This document shows positions 32,934-42,161 of a stretch of DNA of 64,000 bases, piece by piece. A program made the position numbers and the translations under genes. The stretch lies in assembly GCA_028293545.1 (NCBI GenBank), contig JAQGOP010000034.1:1-64000 (forward strand), in the 5' to 3' direction. The number at the start of each line of letters is the position of its first letter. Within the stretch, counting starts at the first letter, position 1. The DNA comes from Verrucomicrobiota bacterium (GTDB lineage Bacteria > Verrucomicrobiota > Verrucomicrobiia > Opitutales > Opitutaceae). Under the pieces are notes generated by a model, which saw only the letters and a program-made list of their open reading frames with translations, did no database searches and was not told the origin of the DNA.

Positions 32934-33347
32934 ATGAATCTCATCTCCGGCATCGACGTCACCGCAGGGGCCTTGAACGCGCAGAAGACGCGCCTCGACA
33001 TTGTCGCCCAGAACATCGCCAACGCCCAGACCACGCGCACACCCGAGGGCGGGGCTTACCAGCGCAAGATCGTCTCTTTCGAAACCGAGCTCGTGCGGCG
33101 CGAGGGCGGCGGTTCGCTCCAGGGCGTCAAGGTCGCCGGCATCACCTCCGACCGCACTCCCGGCCAACAGGTTTACAACCCGCAGCATCCCGACGCCGGC
33201 GCCGATGGCCTGGTCACGATGCCCAACGTGAATCTCGCGTACGAAATGGTCGACCTCATCACCGCATCGCGCGCCTACGAAGCGAATCTCTCCGTCGTCA
33301 AGAACGCCCGCCAGATGGCGATGAAGGCGCTCGATATCGGCAAATAA
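32934..33347 (+). CDS. flgC: Flagellar basal-body rod protein FlgC
   Basis: 137 aa. N-terminal signature KTRLDIVAQNIANAQTTRT and C-terminal VNLAYEMVDLITASRAYEANLSVVKNARQM, both typical of FlgC. It builds the proximal rod with FlgB and FlgF. Order flgB-flgC-fliE-fliF is the common one. A 40-bp gap separates it from flgB. Confidence 0.96.
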   Translation: MNLISGIDVTAGALNAQKTRLDIVAQNIANAQTTRTPEGGAYQRKIVSFETELVRREGGGSLQGVKVAGITSDRTPGQQVYNPQHPDAGADGLVTMPNVNLAYEMVDLITASRAYEANLSVVKNARQMAMKALDIGK

Positions 33348-33362
33348 TAACCTGCCCTCACC

Positions 33363-33695
33363 ATGACGCCCGTCGGATCCATCAATCCTCTTTCAGCGGC
33401 CCAGCTCGGCGGCATCGACGCTCCGATGCCGAAAACGGCGGTCGCTCCCGCCGGGCTCCAGCAAGGCGCGCCCAGCGATGGGTTCGGCAAGGTGCTCGAT
33501 GGGTTGATCGCGACGGTCGACGGCAAGCAGGCGACGGCGCAGCAGTTGACGCGACAGGTGCTCCTCGGGGATTCCGGGCAGCTGCACCAGAGCGTGATCG
33601 CGATGCAGGAAGCATCGGTGGCTTTTTCCATGATGGTCGAGGTGCGCAACAAGCTCGTCGAATCCTACCAGGAACTGATGCGCATGCAGGTGTGA
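33363..33695 (+). CDS. fliE: Hook-basal body complex protein FliE
   Basis: 110 aa. Typical FliE C-terminal half: FGKVLDGLIATVDGKQATAQQLTRQVLLGDSGQLHQSVIAMQEASVAF, then FSMMVEVRNKLVESYQELMRMQV at the end. FliE is the first exported rod component and links the MS-ring to the rod. The first 40 residues are variable and Pro/Ala-rich, as usual. Confidence 0.95.
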   Translation: MTPVGSINPLSAAQLGGIDAPMPKTAVAPAGLQQGAPSDGFGKVLDGLIATVDGKQATAQQLTRQVLLGDSGQLHQSVIAMQEASVAFSMMVEVRNKLVESYQELMRMQV

Positions 33696-33720
33696 GAACT
33701 CCAAATTTTAAATACGCCCG

Positions 33721-35331
33721 ATGAAGAACTTCGCTCAATCCCTCCTCGACCTCTGGAAACAGTTCGGTGTCAACCAGCGCGTTTCGCTGGTCGTCGCCGC
33801 TGTCGCCGTCATCGGCGGCCTCATCGCCGTGGTCCTCTGGTCGCAGCGTCCCGATTACCAGCTGCTCTACGCGCGCATGAGCGAGAAGGACGCGGCCTCC
33901 GTCATCGGCTACCTCCAGGCGCAGAACATTCCCCACCAGGTTTCCGCGGGCGGCTCCGCGGTGCAGGTTCCGTCGACGATGGTTTACAAGCTTCGCATGG
34001 ACCTCGCGGCCAAGGGCCTGCCGAGCGGCGATGGCGTCGGCTTTGAAATTTTCGACAAGGGGCAATTCGGCCTCTCCGACTTCGTCCAGCGCACCAATTA
34101 CCTCCGCGCCCTCCAGGGCGAACTCGCCCGCACCATCTCGCAGCTCCAAGGCGTGCGCTCGGCGCGCGTCATGATCGTGCAGCCGGAGAATCGCCTGCTC
34201 CTCACCGAGCAGGGCATCAAGCCCACCGCCTCGGTCTTCGTGGACGTCGGCGGCGGCCGGCTTGACCCGGACCAGGTCAATTCCATCCGCCATCTCGTCG
34301 CGAACGCGGTGCAGGGTCTCCAGCCCGACCAGGTCGCGGTCGTCGACAATCGCGGCCACGTCCTCTCCGAGGAACTTCGCCAGGACCCCACGATGGGCAC
34401 GGCTTCCTCCCAGATTCGCTACCGCCAGCAGGTCGAAGATTATTTTTCCAAGAAAGTTGAGTCGATGCTCGCGACCGTCATCGGGCCCGGCAACGCGGTC
34501 GTTCGCGTGTCGGCCGAGATCGACACCGAGGCCACTGTCTTGACCCAGGACAAATACGACCCGGACGGCCAAGTGGTCCGTTCGCAGACGATCACCGAGG
34601 ACAGCAACAATACCTCCGAGGCGCGTTCCGCCGGCGGGGCTGTCGGGGTCAGCGCGAACGTCCCCGAGAAAAATGCGGGCACCGTCGATTCCCCCCGGCC
34701 GGTTTCCACGAGTGAGCAGACGCGCAAGAACCGCACGACTTCCTACGAAATCAATCACACCACCACGAACGTGACCCGCAGCCCGGGCACGGTCAAAAGC
34801 CTGACCGCAGCGGTGTTCATCGCCCCGCGCCTGGCCCCGACTCCTGCACCCGCCGACGGGAAAGCGGCGCCGGCCGAGCCGGTCGTCGTGAAGCGCACCG
34901 CCGAGGAATTGAATTCCCTGCGGCAGATCGTGATCAACGCCTTGGGCCTGAAGCCGGTTGCCGGCCAGTCGCTCGACTCGATCGTCTCCCTGCAGGAAAC
35001 GGAATTCCAACCCGCGGAGCGCCTGCCTGCGCAGATCGAAGCGATCCAGCAGTCGAGCAAGATCCAGGGTTGGATCGAAGCCGCCAGCCACTGGGGCGCG
35101 ATCGGCGGAGCCGCCCTCGTGCTGATTTTCTTCTGGCGCGCCTTGTCCCGCCAAAAACCGGAGGCGGTGCCGATCGAGGTGCTCTCGATGACGCCCGACG
35201 CCGCGGCCCGCTCACACCCGAGCTCTAATTCCGTGACCCCTGAACTTCTCAACGAACTCATTCGCCAGAAGCCCGCCAACGTCGGCGTCGCCCTGCGTGA
35301 CTGGGTCGCCGCTCCTGCCGGCAAAAACTGA
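33721..35331 (+). CDS. fliF: Flagellar MS-ring protein FliF
   Basis: 536 aa. An N-terminal transmembrane helix (about 20-42) precedes the YscJ/FliF ring-building domain: YQLLYARMSEKDAASVIGYLQAQNIPHQV. Further motifs are FVQRTNYLRALQGELARTI and RVMIVQPENRLL. FliF_C follows with SAEIDTEATVL. A second transmembrane helix lies near 458-478. The C-terminal tail (TPELLNELIRQKPANVGVALRDWVA) is the FliG-binding region. It forms the inner-membrane ring that houses the export gate. It is 8 bp upstream of fliG. Confidence 0.96.
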   Translation: MKNFAQSLLDLWKQFGVNQRVSLVVAAVAVIGGLIAVVLWSQRPDYQLLYARMSEKDAASVIGYLQAQNIPHQVSAGGSAVQVPSTMVYKLRMDLAAKGLPSGDGVGFEIFDKGQFGLSDFVQRTNYLRALQGELARTISQLQGVRSARVMIVQPENRLLLTEQGIKPTASVFVDVGGGRLDPDQVNSIRHLVANAVQGLQPDQVAVVDNRGHVLSEELRQDPTMGTASSQIRYRQQVEDYFSKKVESMLATVIGPGNAVVRVSAEIDTEATVLTQDKYDPDGQVVRSQTITEDSNNTSEARSAGGAVGVSANVPEKNAGTVDSPRPVSTSEQTRKNRTTSYEINHTTTNVTRSPGTVKSLTAAVFIAPRLAPTPAPADGKAAPAEPVVVKRTAEELNSLRQIVINALGLKPVAGQSLDSIVSLQETEFQPAERLPAQIEAIQQSSKIQGWIEAASHWGAIGGAALVLIFFWRALSRQKPEAVPIEVLSMTPDAAARSHPSSNSVTPELLNELIRQKPANVGVALRDWVAAPAGKN

Positions 35332-35339
35332 CACCCGCC

Positions 35340-36362
35340 ATGTCCGCCGATCTCGATTACACCAAGCTCAGTCGCCAGCAAAAGCTCGCCGTCTTTCTTG
35401 TCGTCATTGGCCCTGAATCCGCGGCCGACGTCCTTCGTCAATTCGACGACGCGGAGATCGAGTTTCTCTGCCGGGAAATGTCGATGCTCTCGATCATCCC
35501 GCAGGCTGCGCAGAAACTGGCGCTCGAGGAATTTTCGCCCGTCGTCGCGTTGAGCGCCGGCTCCGCGCTCGGCGGCGTCGCTTATGCGCAACGCACCCTC
35601 GGCATCGCCAAGGGCGACACCAAGGCCTCGGCCATCCTCGGGCGCGTGGGGCCCACCGGCCCATCCATTGACGTGATTAAAGACATCGGGGACATGGAGG
35701 GCGGGCAGATTTTCAACCTGCTGAAATACGAGCAGCCGCAAACCATCGCCTTTGTGCTGTCCTACCTCGACAGCGCCAAGGCGTCGTCGGTGTTTGCCCT
35801 GCTCACTCCGGAGCTGCGCGAGGAAGTCCTGGAGCGTCTCGGCACGATCGAGTCCACGTCGTTGGAACTCGTGAGCAAGATCGCGCACAGTCTCGGCCGG
35901 CACCTCGACACGAAGACGCGGCCCGCGTTTCACCGCAGCGGTGGAGTTCGCGCCGCGGCCGACCTGCTCAACCAGCTCCAGAAGGACATGAGCAAAAACC
36001 TCCTTTCGCGACTGGAAGAGCGCAACGCCACGCTCAGCGCGGCGATCCGCAAGAAACTTTTCAGCTTCGACGACCTCACGCGCCTCGCACCGGCCGATCT
36101 CCAGCGCCTGCTGCGCGAAGTCGATTCCGCGAACCTCGCGCTTTCCATGAAGGGCGCCAGCGATCCGCTCCGCGACAAGATCTTTGGCGCGATTTCGAAG
36201 CGCGCGGCCGAGAGCCTGAAGGAGGAAGTCGAGTTGCTGGGTTCGGTCCGCAAGAAGGACATCGAAGTCGCCCAGGATGCGATCATCCAGGTCGTTCGCC
36301 GGCTCGAGGAGGAGGGCGCGATCACCCTCGATTCCGACGCCACCCAGGCCCTCGTCGCTTAA
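35340..36362 (+). CDS. fliG: Flagellar motor switch protein FliG
   Basis: 340 aa, standard length. N-terminal FliF-binding part: LSRQQKLAVFLVVIGPESAADVLRQFDDAEIEFL. The middle armadillo-like domain contains LLKYEQPQTIAFVLSYLDSAKAS and EVLERLGTIE. The C-terminal torque domain has LFSFDDLTRLAPADLQRLLREVDSANLALSMKGAS, with charged residues for the stator, and KRAAESLKEEVELLG. It transmits torque from MotA to the rotor and, with FliM and FliN, sets rotation direction. Confidence 0.96.
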   Translation: MSADLDYTKLSRQQKLAVFLVVIGPESAADVLRQFDDAEIEFLCREMSMLSIIPQAAQKLALEEFSPVVALSAGSALGGVAYAQRTLGIAKGDTKASAILGRVGPTGPSIDVIKDIGDMEGGQIFNLLKYEQPQTIAFVLSYLDSAKASSVFALLTPELREEVLERLGTIESTSLELVSKIAHSLGRHLDTKTRPAFHRSGGVRAAADLLNQLQKDMSKNLLSRLEERNATLSAAIRKKLFSFDDLTRLAPADLQRLLREVDSANLALSMKGASDPLRDKIFGAISKRAAESLKEEVELLGSVRKKDIEVAQDAIIQVVRRLEEEGAITLDSDATQALVA

Positions 36363-36365
36363 CCC

Positions 36366-36950
36366 ATGGCCACGACCACGCTGATTGCCTTCGACCGCCC
36401 GTTATCCAGCGCTGCGCTTCGCGGGCAGCTGGGGCGCCTCTGCAACGAAGCCGAACTCGCTGAACGCGACCAGGCGGCGTACCGCCGCGGCGTCGACGAC
36501 GCCCGCGCGCTCGCCGACCAGCAGATGGTGGAGTTCCGCGCCGACATCGGGGAGCTCAGCGACGGCCTGCTCCAAAAACTTTCCTCCCTTGAACCCGCGC
36601 TCGTGAACCAGCTCCGCCAGTCGTTGCCCGACCTCGCGATCGACATCGCCCGCCGGCTGCTCGCGGGTTACGAGCCGCCGCCGGAGGTTGTTTCCCGTCT
36701 CTGTGGCGAGGCGCTCGAGGAGCTCTTCCCCGAGCGGGAAAATCTCGAGCTCGTCGTGAGTTCCCGCGACAGCGAACTGCTGGAAAAATTTCGTCCCGCG
36801 TGGCAGCAGCGTTATCCGGGCCTCCGCATTACGAGCGATCCTGCGCTCAGCGCCGGCGATTGCCAGGTGCGCAGCCGTTTCGGCCTGACCGACGCCCGCC
36901 TCGCCACAAAACTCAACTCGCTCACGCGCAGCCTGTCTCCCGCCGCATGA
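36366..36950 (+). CDS. fliH: Flagellar export apparatus protein FliH
   Basis: 194 aa. An N-terminal Arg/Glu-rich helical part (ELAERDQAAYRRGVDDARAL) precedes the FliH/HrpE core LVNQLRQSLPDLAIDIARRLLAGYEPPPEVV, and the end RSRFGLTDARLATKLNSL resembles the conserved C-terminus. FliH binds FliI and the C-ring, delivering substrates. It is preceded by three bases after fliG and overlaps fliI by ATGA. Confidence 0.88.
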   Translation: MATTTLIAFDRPLSSAALRGQLGRLCNEAELAERDQAAYRRGVDDARALADQQMVEFRADIGELSDGLLQKLSSLEPALVNQLRQSLPDLAIDIARRLLAGYEPPPEVVSRLCGEALEELFPERENLELVVSSRDSELLEKFRPAWQQRYPGLRITSDPALSAGDCQVRSRFGLTDARLATKLNSLTRSLSPAA

Positions 36951-38269
36951 CCTCCGCTGTCGCACCGCTCGTCGAAATCCTCCGCTCGCAGGTTCGCCAC
37001 CTGCCCCCCGTGCAACGCGTCGGCACCGTCACGGGCGTGGCCGGCCTGGTCATTGAATCCGACGGCCCGAATGTCGGCCTCGGCGAACTGTGCCTCCTCC
37101 GATCGCCACGCGACCAATTCAACGTCCGCGCCGAAGTGGTGGGCTTCCGCGAACACCGCGTGCTGCTTATGCCGCTCGGCGACATGGCGGGCCTGCATGT
37201 CGGGTGCGAGGTGGTTGCCTGTGATCAACTCCCTTTGCCGCGCCCCGGCCCGGAAATGCTCGGCCGCGTCCTCGATGCCCTGGGCCAGCCCTTCGATGGC
37301 TTGGGCATGCTGCCGGTGGATCGTTCTGCCACCACCTCCGGCACTCCGCCGCATCCGCTCCGCCGCCAGCGCATCCGCGATCCCTTTGTCACCGGCGTGC
37401 GGGCGCTGGATTCGTTCACGCCTTTCGGTCGCGGGCAACGCCTTGGTCTTTTCGCCGGTTCCGGCGTCGGCAAGTCGACCCTGATGGGGATGATCGCCCG
37501 TGGATCGGAAGCGGATGTCATCGTCGTCGCGCTGGTCGGTGAGCGCGGGCGGGAAGTTCGTGAATTTATCGAGAAGGACCTCGGCCCCGAAGGCATGAAA
37601 AAAGCGGTCGTCGTGGTGGCCACGTCCGACTCGCCGGCACCGCTGCGCCTGCGCGCGGCGTTCACTGCGACCGCGATCGCGGAAGCCTGGCGCAACGAGG
37701 GGAAGAACGTGTTGCTCATCATGGATTCCGTCACGCGTTTCGCGATGGCCCAGCGCGAGATCGGCCTGGCGATCGGCGAACCGCCCGCGACGCGCGGCTA
37801 CACGCCGTCAGTGTTTGCCCTGCTGCCGCGGCTCCTCGAGCGCGCGGGGGCAGGGGAGAAGGGCGCCATCACCGCGCTTTATACCGTGCTGGTCGAAGGG
37901 GACGACATGAACGAGCCCGTGGCCGATGCGGTCCGCGGTATCCTCGATGGCCACATCGTGCTTTCCCGCAACCTCGCGCACTTCAACCACTATCCCGCGA
38001 TCGACATCCTCGAGAGCGTGAGCCGCCTGACGCGCGACGTCTGCACGCCGGCGGAAGTCGCCTTGGCCGGCAAGGCCCGCGAGCACCTCGCGCTCTACCG
38101 TAAAAACGAGGACCTCGTCTCGATCGGCGCGTACCAGAAGGGCGCAAATCCCGCGCTCGACGACGCCATCCAGCGCCAGCCCGCGCTCCGGAATTTCCTT
38201 TGCCAGTCGATCCACGAGCACACTCCGCGATCGCAGACCTATCAAAATCTAAAATCGATCCTTTCATGA
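36947..38269 (+). CDS. fliI: Flagellum-specific ATPase FliI
   Basis: 440 aa from ATG 36947, which overlaps the fliH stop (ATGA); an earlier in-frame start at 36800 lies wholly inside fliH. F1-ATPase-beta-like: Walker A GLFAGSGVGKSTLMG, Walker B KNVLLIMDSVTRFAMAQREIGLA, and the type III ATPase motif GEPPATRGYTPSVFALLPRLLERAG. It energises or primes flagellar protein export with FliH and FliJ. Confidence 0.96.
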   Translation: MTSAVAPLVEILRSQVRHLPPVQRVGTVTGVAGLVIESDGPNVGLGELCLLRSPRDQFNVRAEVVGFREHRVLLMPLGDMAGLHVGCEVVACDQLPLPRPGPEMLGRVLDALGQPFDGLGMLPVDRSATTSGTPPHPLRRQRIRDPFVTGVRALDSFTPFGRGQRLGLFAGSGVGKSTLMGMIARGSEADVIVVALVGERGREVREFIEKDLGPEGMKKAVVVVATSDSPAPLRLRAAFTATAIAEAWRNEGKNVLLIMDSVTRFAMAQREIGLAIGEPPATRGYTPSVFALLPRLLERAGAGEKGAITALYTVLVEGDDMNEPVADAVRGILDGHIVLSRNLAHFNHYPAIDILESVSRLTRDVCTPAEVALAGKAREHLALYRKNEDLVSIGAYQKGANPALDDAIQRQPALRNFLCQSIHEHTPRSQTYQNLKSILS

Positions 38270-38718
38270 AGCGTTTCCGCTTTAATCTCCGCCCCGTGTC
38301 CGTGATCCGGACGCACCGCAAAATGCAGGCCCGCGATGCCTTCGCGACTGCCGTCCATCTCTTCGTCGAGGCCGAGGAAAAGCTCGCCCGTGTGCGGGCC
38401 CGCAAAGCCGAATTCGAATCCGCGCTCTTCGCCGCGCGCCAGGAACGGTTCCAGGCAGGCAGCGAGGTGCAAAGCCTCGTGGCTTATCGCCGCGAATGCC
38501 TTGAAGAGGCCGAGACCGAGAAAGCCATGGTCGCCGCGCATACGCTCATGAGCGAGCGCCGCTCGGAATACCTCGAGGCCCATCGCAAGGTCGAGGTCGT
38601 CATTCGCCTCGAGGAACGCGCCCGCGCCGCGCACCGCCAGGCGGCGGGTCGCGAGGAGCAGTCGGAGTTCGATGAATTCGCCGGCCGCGCCGCGCACCGG
38701 AAACTGTCCACCGCATGA
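38266..38718 (+). CDS. fliJ: Flagellar export protein FliJ
   Basis: 150 aa from ATG 38266, in ATGA overlap with fliI. Long antiparallel coiled coil throughout (FRFNLRPVSVIRTHRKMQARDAF, then many Glu/Arg/Ala heptads), as in FliJ/F1-gamma-like stalks. FliJ fits the FliI hexamer and contacts FlhA. The assignment rests on position after fliI, length and coil pattern. Confidence 0.85.
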   Translation: MKRFRFNLRPVSVIRTHRKMQARDAFATAVHLFVEAEEKLARVRARKAEFESALFAARQERFQAGSEVQSLVAYRRECLEEAETEKAMVAAHTLMSERRSEYLEAHRKVEVVIRLEERARAAHRQAAGREEQSEFDEFAGRAAHRKLSTA

Positions 38719-39326
38719 TCTCAAAACTACAAAATCCCATCACGGCCATGGCACTCAGCCTCGTGCTGAGCATCGGCCTTGGGGCCGCGATGTTCTGGCG
38801 CGCCGCCGCCCCGCTGATCCAACTCGCGGCCACCGCCAAGCCCGGCCCGGTTCTGACCGAGAAAAAGGAAAAAGGCTGGGACTTCTGGACGATCGAAATC
38901 GAGAACCTTTCGACTGACCTGAAGGAAGAACGCGCCCGCCTCCACAAGCAGGCCGATCTCCAGGACCAGCGCGCCGCACGCCTCGCCGCCGAGGAAAAAG
39001 AGCTCGGCAAGCTTCGCGCGGATATCGAGGGCCTGCGCAAGGAAATCGCCGACAAGGTGATTGAGATCAATGCCGACGAGGCGAAGAACCTTCGCACGCT
39101 TTCGCAGACTTACACGAGCCTCACGCCGCGCGCCGCTGTGGCCATTTTCCGCGAACTCGACGACGGCACGGCGGTGAAGATTCTCTCGCTGATGAAGCCC
39201 GACGTGGTCGGCGCCATCTTTGAGGAAATGAGCCGCACCGCCGGCGCGGATGGCCCCATCGCACGCCGCGCCGCCATTCTCTCGGAAAAACTTCGCCTGA
39301 TGAAATCCAGCAAGGCGCAGAGCTAA
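38715..39326 (+). CDS. MotE-like protein (membrane anchor, coiled coil, MgtE_N-like domain)
   Basis: 203 aa. A transmembrane helix (about 10-30) is followed by a coiled coil (LHKQADLQDQRAARLAAEEKELGKLRADIEGLRKEI, about 75-120). The C-terminal domain YTSLTPRAAVAIFRELDDGTAVKILSLMKP has the MgtE_N/FliG-middle pattern. Proteins of this build (MotE, FlbB-like) lie after fliJ in many flagellar operons and act in the periplasm on stators or collar proteins. It overlaps fliJ by ATGA. Confidence 0.75.
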   Translation: MISKLQNPITAMALSLVLSIGLGAAMFWRAAAPLIQLAATAKPGPVLTEKKEKGWDFWTIEIENLSTDLKEERARLHKQADLQDQRAARLAAEEKELGKLRADIEGLRKEIADKVIEINADEAKNLRTLSQTYTSLTPRAAVAIFRELDDGTAVKILSLMKPDVVGAIFEEMSRTAGADGPIARRAAILSEKLRLMKSSKAQS

Positions 39327-39346
39327 GTTTTTTTTGTCCAGGTCCA

Positions 39347-39366
39347 CGCGTCCACGGATGGACGCG
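39347..39366. repeat. Inverted repeat between the motE-like gene and fliK
   Basis: CGCGTCCA-CGGA-TGGACGCG is a perfect 8-bp stem with a 4-nt loop. It is preceded by a run of eight T (39328-39335). It resembles the CCACGGATGGAC repeats seen elsewhere between genes of such genomes and may weaken read-through into fliK. Confidence 0.5.
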
Positions 39367-39396
39367 CCAAATTCCACGGAGGGTGCCCCATGATTC

Positions 39397-40845
39397 ATGA
39401 ATCTTTCCACCTCCGTCGAACTTCCCGATTCCCCAATGCCCGTTTCGCCTCCGGCGGGCGCGGCGAAAGCCAACGCCAACGCCGACGCGTCGACGACTGG
39501 TTGCCCGGCGGTCTTTTCTGATTTGCTCGAATCCGAGAACGTCGCTCCTGCTGTTCCCGCGGGCAAAAGTCCCGAGGAGCGCACGAAAGCTTCGGCCGAG
39601 GCCGGAGCCGTTTTGCTGGCCGGCTGGATGGCAGCGACGACGCCTGTGCCGGTCGCTGACCCGACCGTGGGCGAGTGGTCGGCCAATCCTTTGACTTCCG
39701 CCGTCGATGAAACCGGGACGAGCGAGCCGATCGCAGCCTCCGAGGTTCCGAAGGAAAAGGGTGGTTGGAAATCGGTCGGCGGACGTCCGTTCGCGTTGAC
39801 TCCTTCGAGCATACCAGGCCTGAAAACAATCAATGCAGTGACATCCGCGCCGGCAGAAAAAGCAGTTGGCGAGAAATTCCTTCCGACGAAGAACGGCGGA
39901 CCCGAAGCGGAGACGGATGCCGCTGTCGTGTGTCCGGCGGCGATGTTGCCGGAAAAGAAAATTGCACCGGCGATCGTGGATGAGCCCCACGCGCGGGACG
40001 CCTTGGTCGAAACGTCGGTGGAGGCGGATGCGAGCGTGACGACTCGCCTGATCCCGATTCAGCCAAGAACTCCAAGGCCCGAGGCCCGCGTTTCGCCCGA
40101 CGCGAGGAGCGATGGGGAAAAAATTGCCGGGCCCGCCCTGAAATCCTTGCCGACCGATGTGCCGGTGGCGCCGACGGAGGATAAAAAGATTTTAACCGCT
40201 ATACATGAACATGTTGAGAGGGATGGTGCCAACCTTGGCATCCCCGTTGCTATTGCTGGCACCGAGATGAAGTCCAACGCCTCCAATCACCCAAACGCCG
40301 CCGCGCTGTCGCTGCATGGCGTGGTGCCGACCTTGGTCGACCAAGCGGTGGTGCAGGTTTCCGAGGTCATTACCGGCGCAAACGTGACAAGCCAGGCTCA
40401 TCATGCGGTCGAGGCTGTGTTGTCGGCGGCGGAGCGGGTGGGCAACAGCGCGAAGTCGTCGGTGCAGCTCAATTTTTCCGTTGGCAACGCCGATCTTTCC
40501 GTGCGCGTCGAACTTCGCGATGGCGCGGTGCACGCGACGTTCCGCACCGATTCCGCGGAATTGCGCTCCGCGCTCGCGACGGAGTGGCAGTCACGCGGCG
40601 GCGATGCGAACCAGGGGCCGCGGGTGGCCGAAGCGACTTTTGCGAGCGCCTCGAACGGATCGGGCTCGTTTTCGACCTCGAGCGACGGCGCGCAACAGCA
40701 GCGCGATCACGGCAGCCGCCAGTCTGCCGGAAATTTTTTCCGCTCCGCGTCGCAATTTTCCTCGGCGAGCACTCCGGAAAAAAACGCTCCCGAACTCCAG
40801 ACCGCCCGGTCTCGTTCCGACCTCAACCTCTACACGTTCGCCTGA
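39397..40845 (+). CDS. fliK: Flagellar hook-length control protein FliK
   Basis: 482 aa. The long N-terminal part (to about 330) is low-complexity and Ala/Pro/Thr-rich, as in FliK ruler regions. The C-terminal Flg_hook core is SSVQLNFSVGNADLSVRVELRDGAVHATFRTDSAELRSAL (about 350-400), then a Gln/Ser-rich tail. FliK measures hook length and switches export specificity through FlhB. The start is chosen by coding frame; an ATG at 39390, in another frame and better spaced from GGAGGG, would yield only a short peptide. Confidence 0.88.
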   Translation: MNLSTSVELPDSPMPVSPPAGAAKANANADASTTGCPAVFSDLLESENVAPAVPAGKSPEERTKASAEAGAVLLAGWMAATTPVPVADPTVGEWSANPLTSAVDETGTSEPIAASEVPKEKGGWKSVGGRPFALTPSSIPGLKTINAVTSAPAEKAVGEKFLPTKNGGPEAETDAAVVCPAAMLPEKKIAPAIVDEPHARDALVETSVEADASVTTRLIPIQPRTPRPEARVSPDARSDGEKIAGPALKSLPTDVPVAPTEDKKILTAIHEHVERDGANLGIPVAIAGTEMKSNASNHPNAAALSLHGVVPTLVDQAVVQVSEVITGANVTSQAHHAVEAVLSAAERVGNSAKSSVQLNFSVGNADLSVRVELRDGAVHATFRTDSAELRSALATEWQSRGGDANQGPRVAEATFASASNGSGSFSTSSDGAQQQRDHGSRQSAGNFFRSASQFSSASTPEKNAPELQTARSRSDLNLYTFA

Positions 40846-40848
40846 ACC

Positions 40849-41292
40849 ATGATCTCGATCGCACCGATCAACTCCGCCACCAAAGCGAGCACGGACAATC
40901 CCGTCATTCTCCCGCCCGGCTCAAAACAGGCACTGGGGCAGGATGATTTCCTGAAACTGCTCGCGGTCCAATTCCAGAGCCAGGACCCGATGAAGCCGAT
41001 GGACGACACTGCGTTCATCGCGCAGATGGCTCAATTCTCGTCCCTCACGCAGACGCAGACGCTGACGCAGCAAATGACGCAGCTCCGCGCGAACCAGGAT
41101 CTCGCGACGGCCAACAGTTACATTGGCCGCCAAGTCACCGTGAACGCCGGGGACGGCACCACCGTCATCGGCAATGTCACCGCCGTCGATGCCAGCGGCT
41201 CTTCGCCGCAGGTCATCGTGAACGGTTCCCCCTACGCCCTTTCTGCCGTGCTCCGCCTGGAGCCTGGCGTCGTTCCTGCCCCCGCGGGCTAA
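40849..41292 (+). CDS. flgD: Flagellar hook-capping protein FlgD
   Basis: 147 aa. FlgD N-terminal signature: [25 protein letters not shown], then [18 protein letters not shown] short C-terminal beta part follows ([24 protein letters not shown]). It is shorter than the 220-aa enteric protein, keeping the scaffold core and one compact beta domain. It caps the growing hook and is followed by the hook gene. Confidence 0.94.
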   Translation: MISIAPINSATKASTDNPVILPPGSKQALGQDDFLKLLAVQFQSQDPMKPMDDTAFIAQMAQFSSLTQTQTLTQQMTQLRANQDLATANSYIGRQVTVNAGDGTTVIGNVTAVDASGSSPQVIVNGSPYALSAVLRLEPGVVPAPAG

Positions 41293-41314
41293 CCCTCAGC
41301 ACCCGTAAAATACT

Positions 41315-42151
41315 ATGTCACTCATCGGCACAATGGGCAGCGGCGTCAGCGCGCTGCGAACCTTCATGAAAGGTCTCGAAGTCATCGGTAACAACATCGC
41401 GAACGTGAACACCACGGCGTACAAGTCGTCGAAGGCGCAGTACTCCGACAGTTTCAGCAATGTTCTTCAGCGCTCGGCCTTGTCCAGCGCCACCTCCGGC
41501 AACTCGTCTTTTGTCGGCGTCGGCACGGGCGTAAAGCTCTCCGGCATCACCTCCAATTTCTCCCAAGGCTCCCTTGAGAGCACGGGCAAGGGCACCGACC
41601 TCGGCATCTCGGGCAACGGCTTCTTCATCGTGAAGAATCCCACCGACGGCCAGGTCTATGCCACGCGCTCCGGGGATTTCCGCTGGGACGACCGGGGCTT
41701 TCTCGTGAATTCAGCCGGCTATCGCGTCCAGGGCGACAATGGCGACGTGCAGCAAGGCACGCCTCCGACCGGCACCGAGCTTCAGTCGCTCACGATCGAC
41801 CGCGGCGGGAACGTCGTTGAGTTCTATTCGGACGGCTCGTCGGCGACGAACAACCAGCTCCTGATGCAGAATTTCACGGATGTCAGCGCCCTCGTTAAGG
41901 AAGGCTCCAATCTTTACTCGGGCTTCGCTGCCGCCGGTCCGCTCACGACGACCTTGGCGACGGCCACGAACGCCCCGGGCACCAACGGCCTTGGATCCAT
42001 CCAGTCCGGGACGCTTGAACTTTCGAACGTCGATCTCACCAATGAATTTTCCGACCTGATCACGACCCAGCGCAGTTTCCAGGCCGGCTCACGCCTCATT
42101 ACGGTGTCCGACACCATTCTCGAGGACATCGTCAATTTGAAGCAGCGCTGA
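41315..42151 (+). CDS. flgE: Flagellar hook protein FlgE (short form)
   Basis: 278 aa. N-terminal rod/hook signature LEVIGNNIANVNTTAYKSSKAQYSD, a middle LGISGNGFFIVKN core, the hook-type stretch LMQNFTDVSALVKEGSNLY, and the C-terminal end NEFSDLITTQRSFQAGSRLITVSDTILEDIVNLKQR. It is about 120 residues shorter than enteric FlgE, so the outer D2 domain is missing or very small. Position after flgD and before fliL supports hook rather than rod identity. Confidence 0.88.
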   Translation: MSLIGTMGSGVSALRTFMKGLEVIGNNIANVNTTAYKSSKAQYSDSFSNVLQRSALSSATSGNSSFVGVGTGVKLSGITSNFSQGSLESTGKGTDLGISGNGFFIVKNPTDGQVYATRSGDFRWDDRGFLVNSAGYRVQGDNGDVQQGTPPTGTELQSLTIDRGGNVVEFYSDGSSATNNQLLMQNFTDVSALVKEGSNLYSGFAAAGPLTTTLATATNAPGTNGLGSIQSGTLELSNVDLTNEFSDLITTQRSFQAGSRLITVSDTILEDIVNLKQR

Positions 42152-42161
42152 GACCTGACCC

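Noticed and set aside
39390-39520. ATG at 39390 with good spacing from GGAGGG, as an alternative gene start before fliK
   Set aside because: It opens a short frame without recognisable coding character, whereas the frame from 39397 holds the FliK domain.
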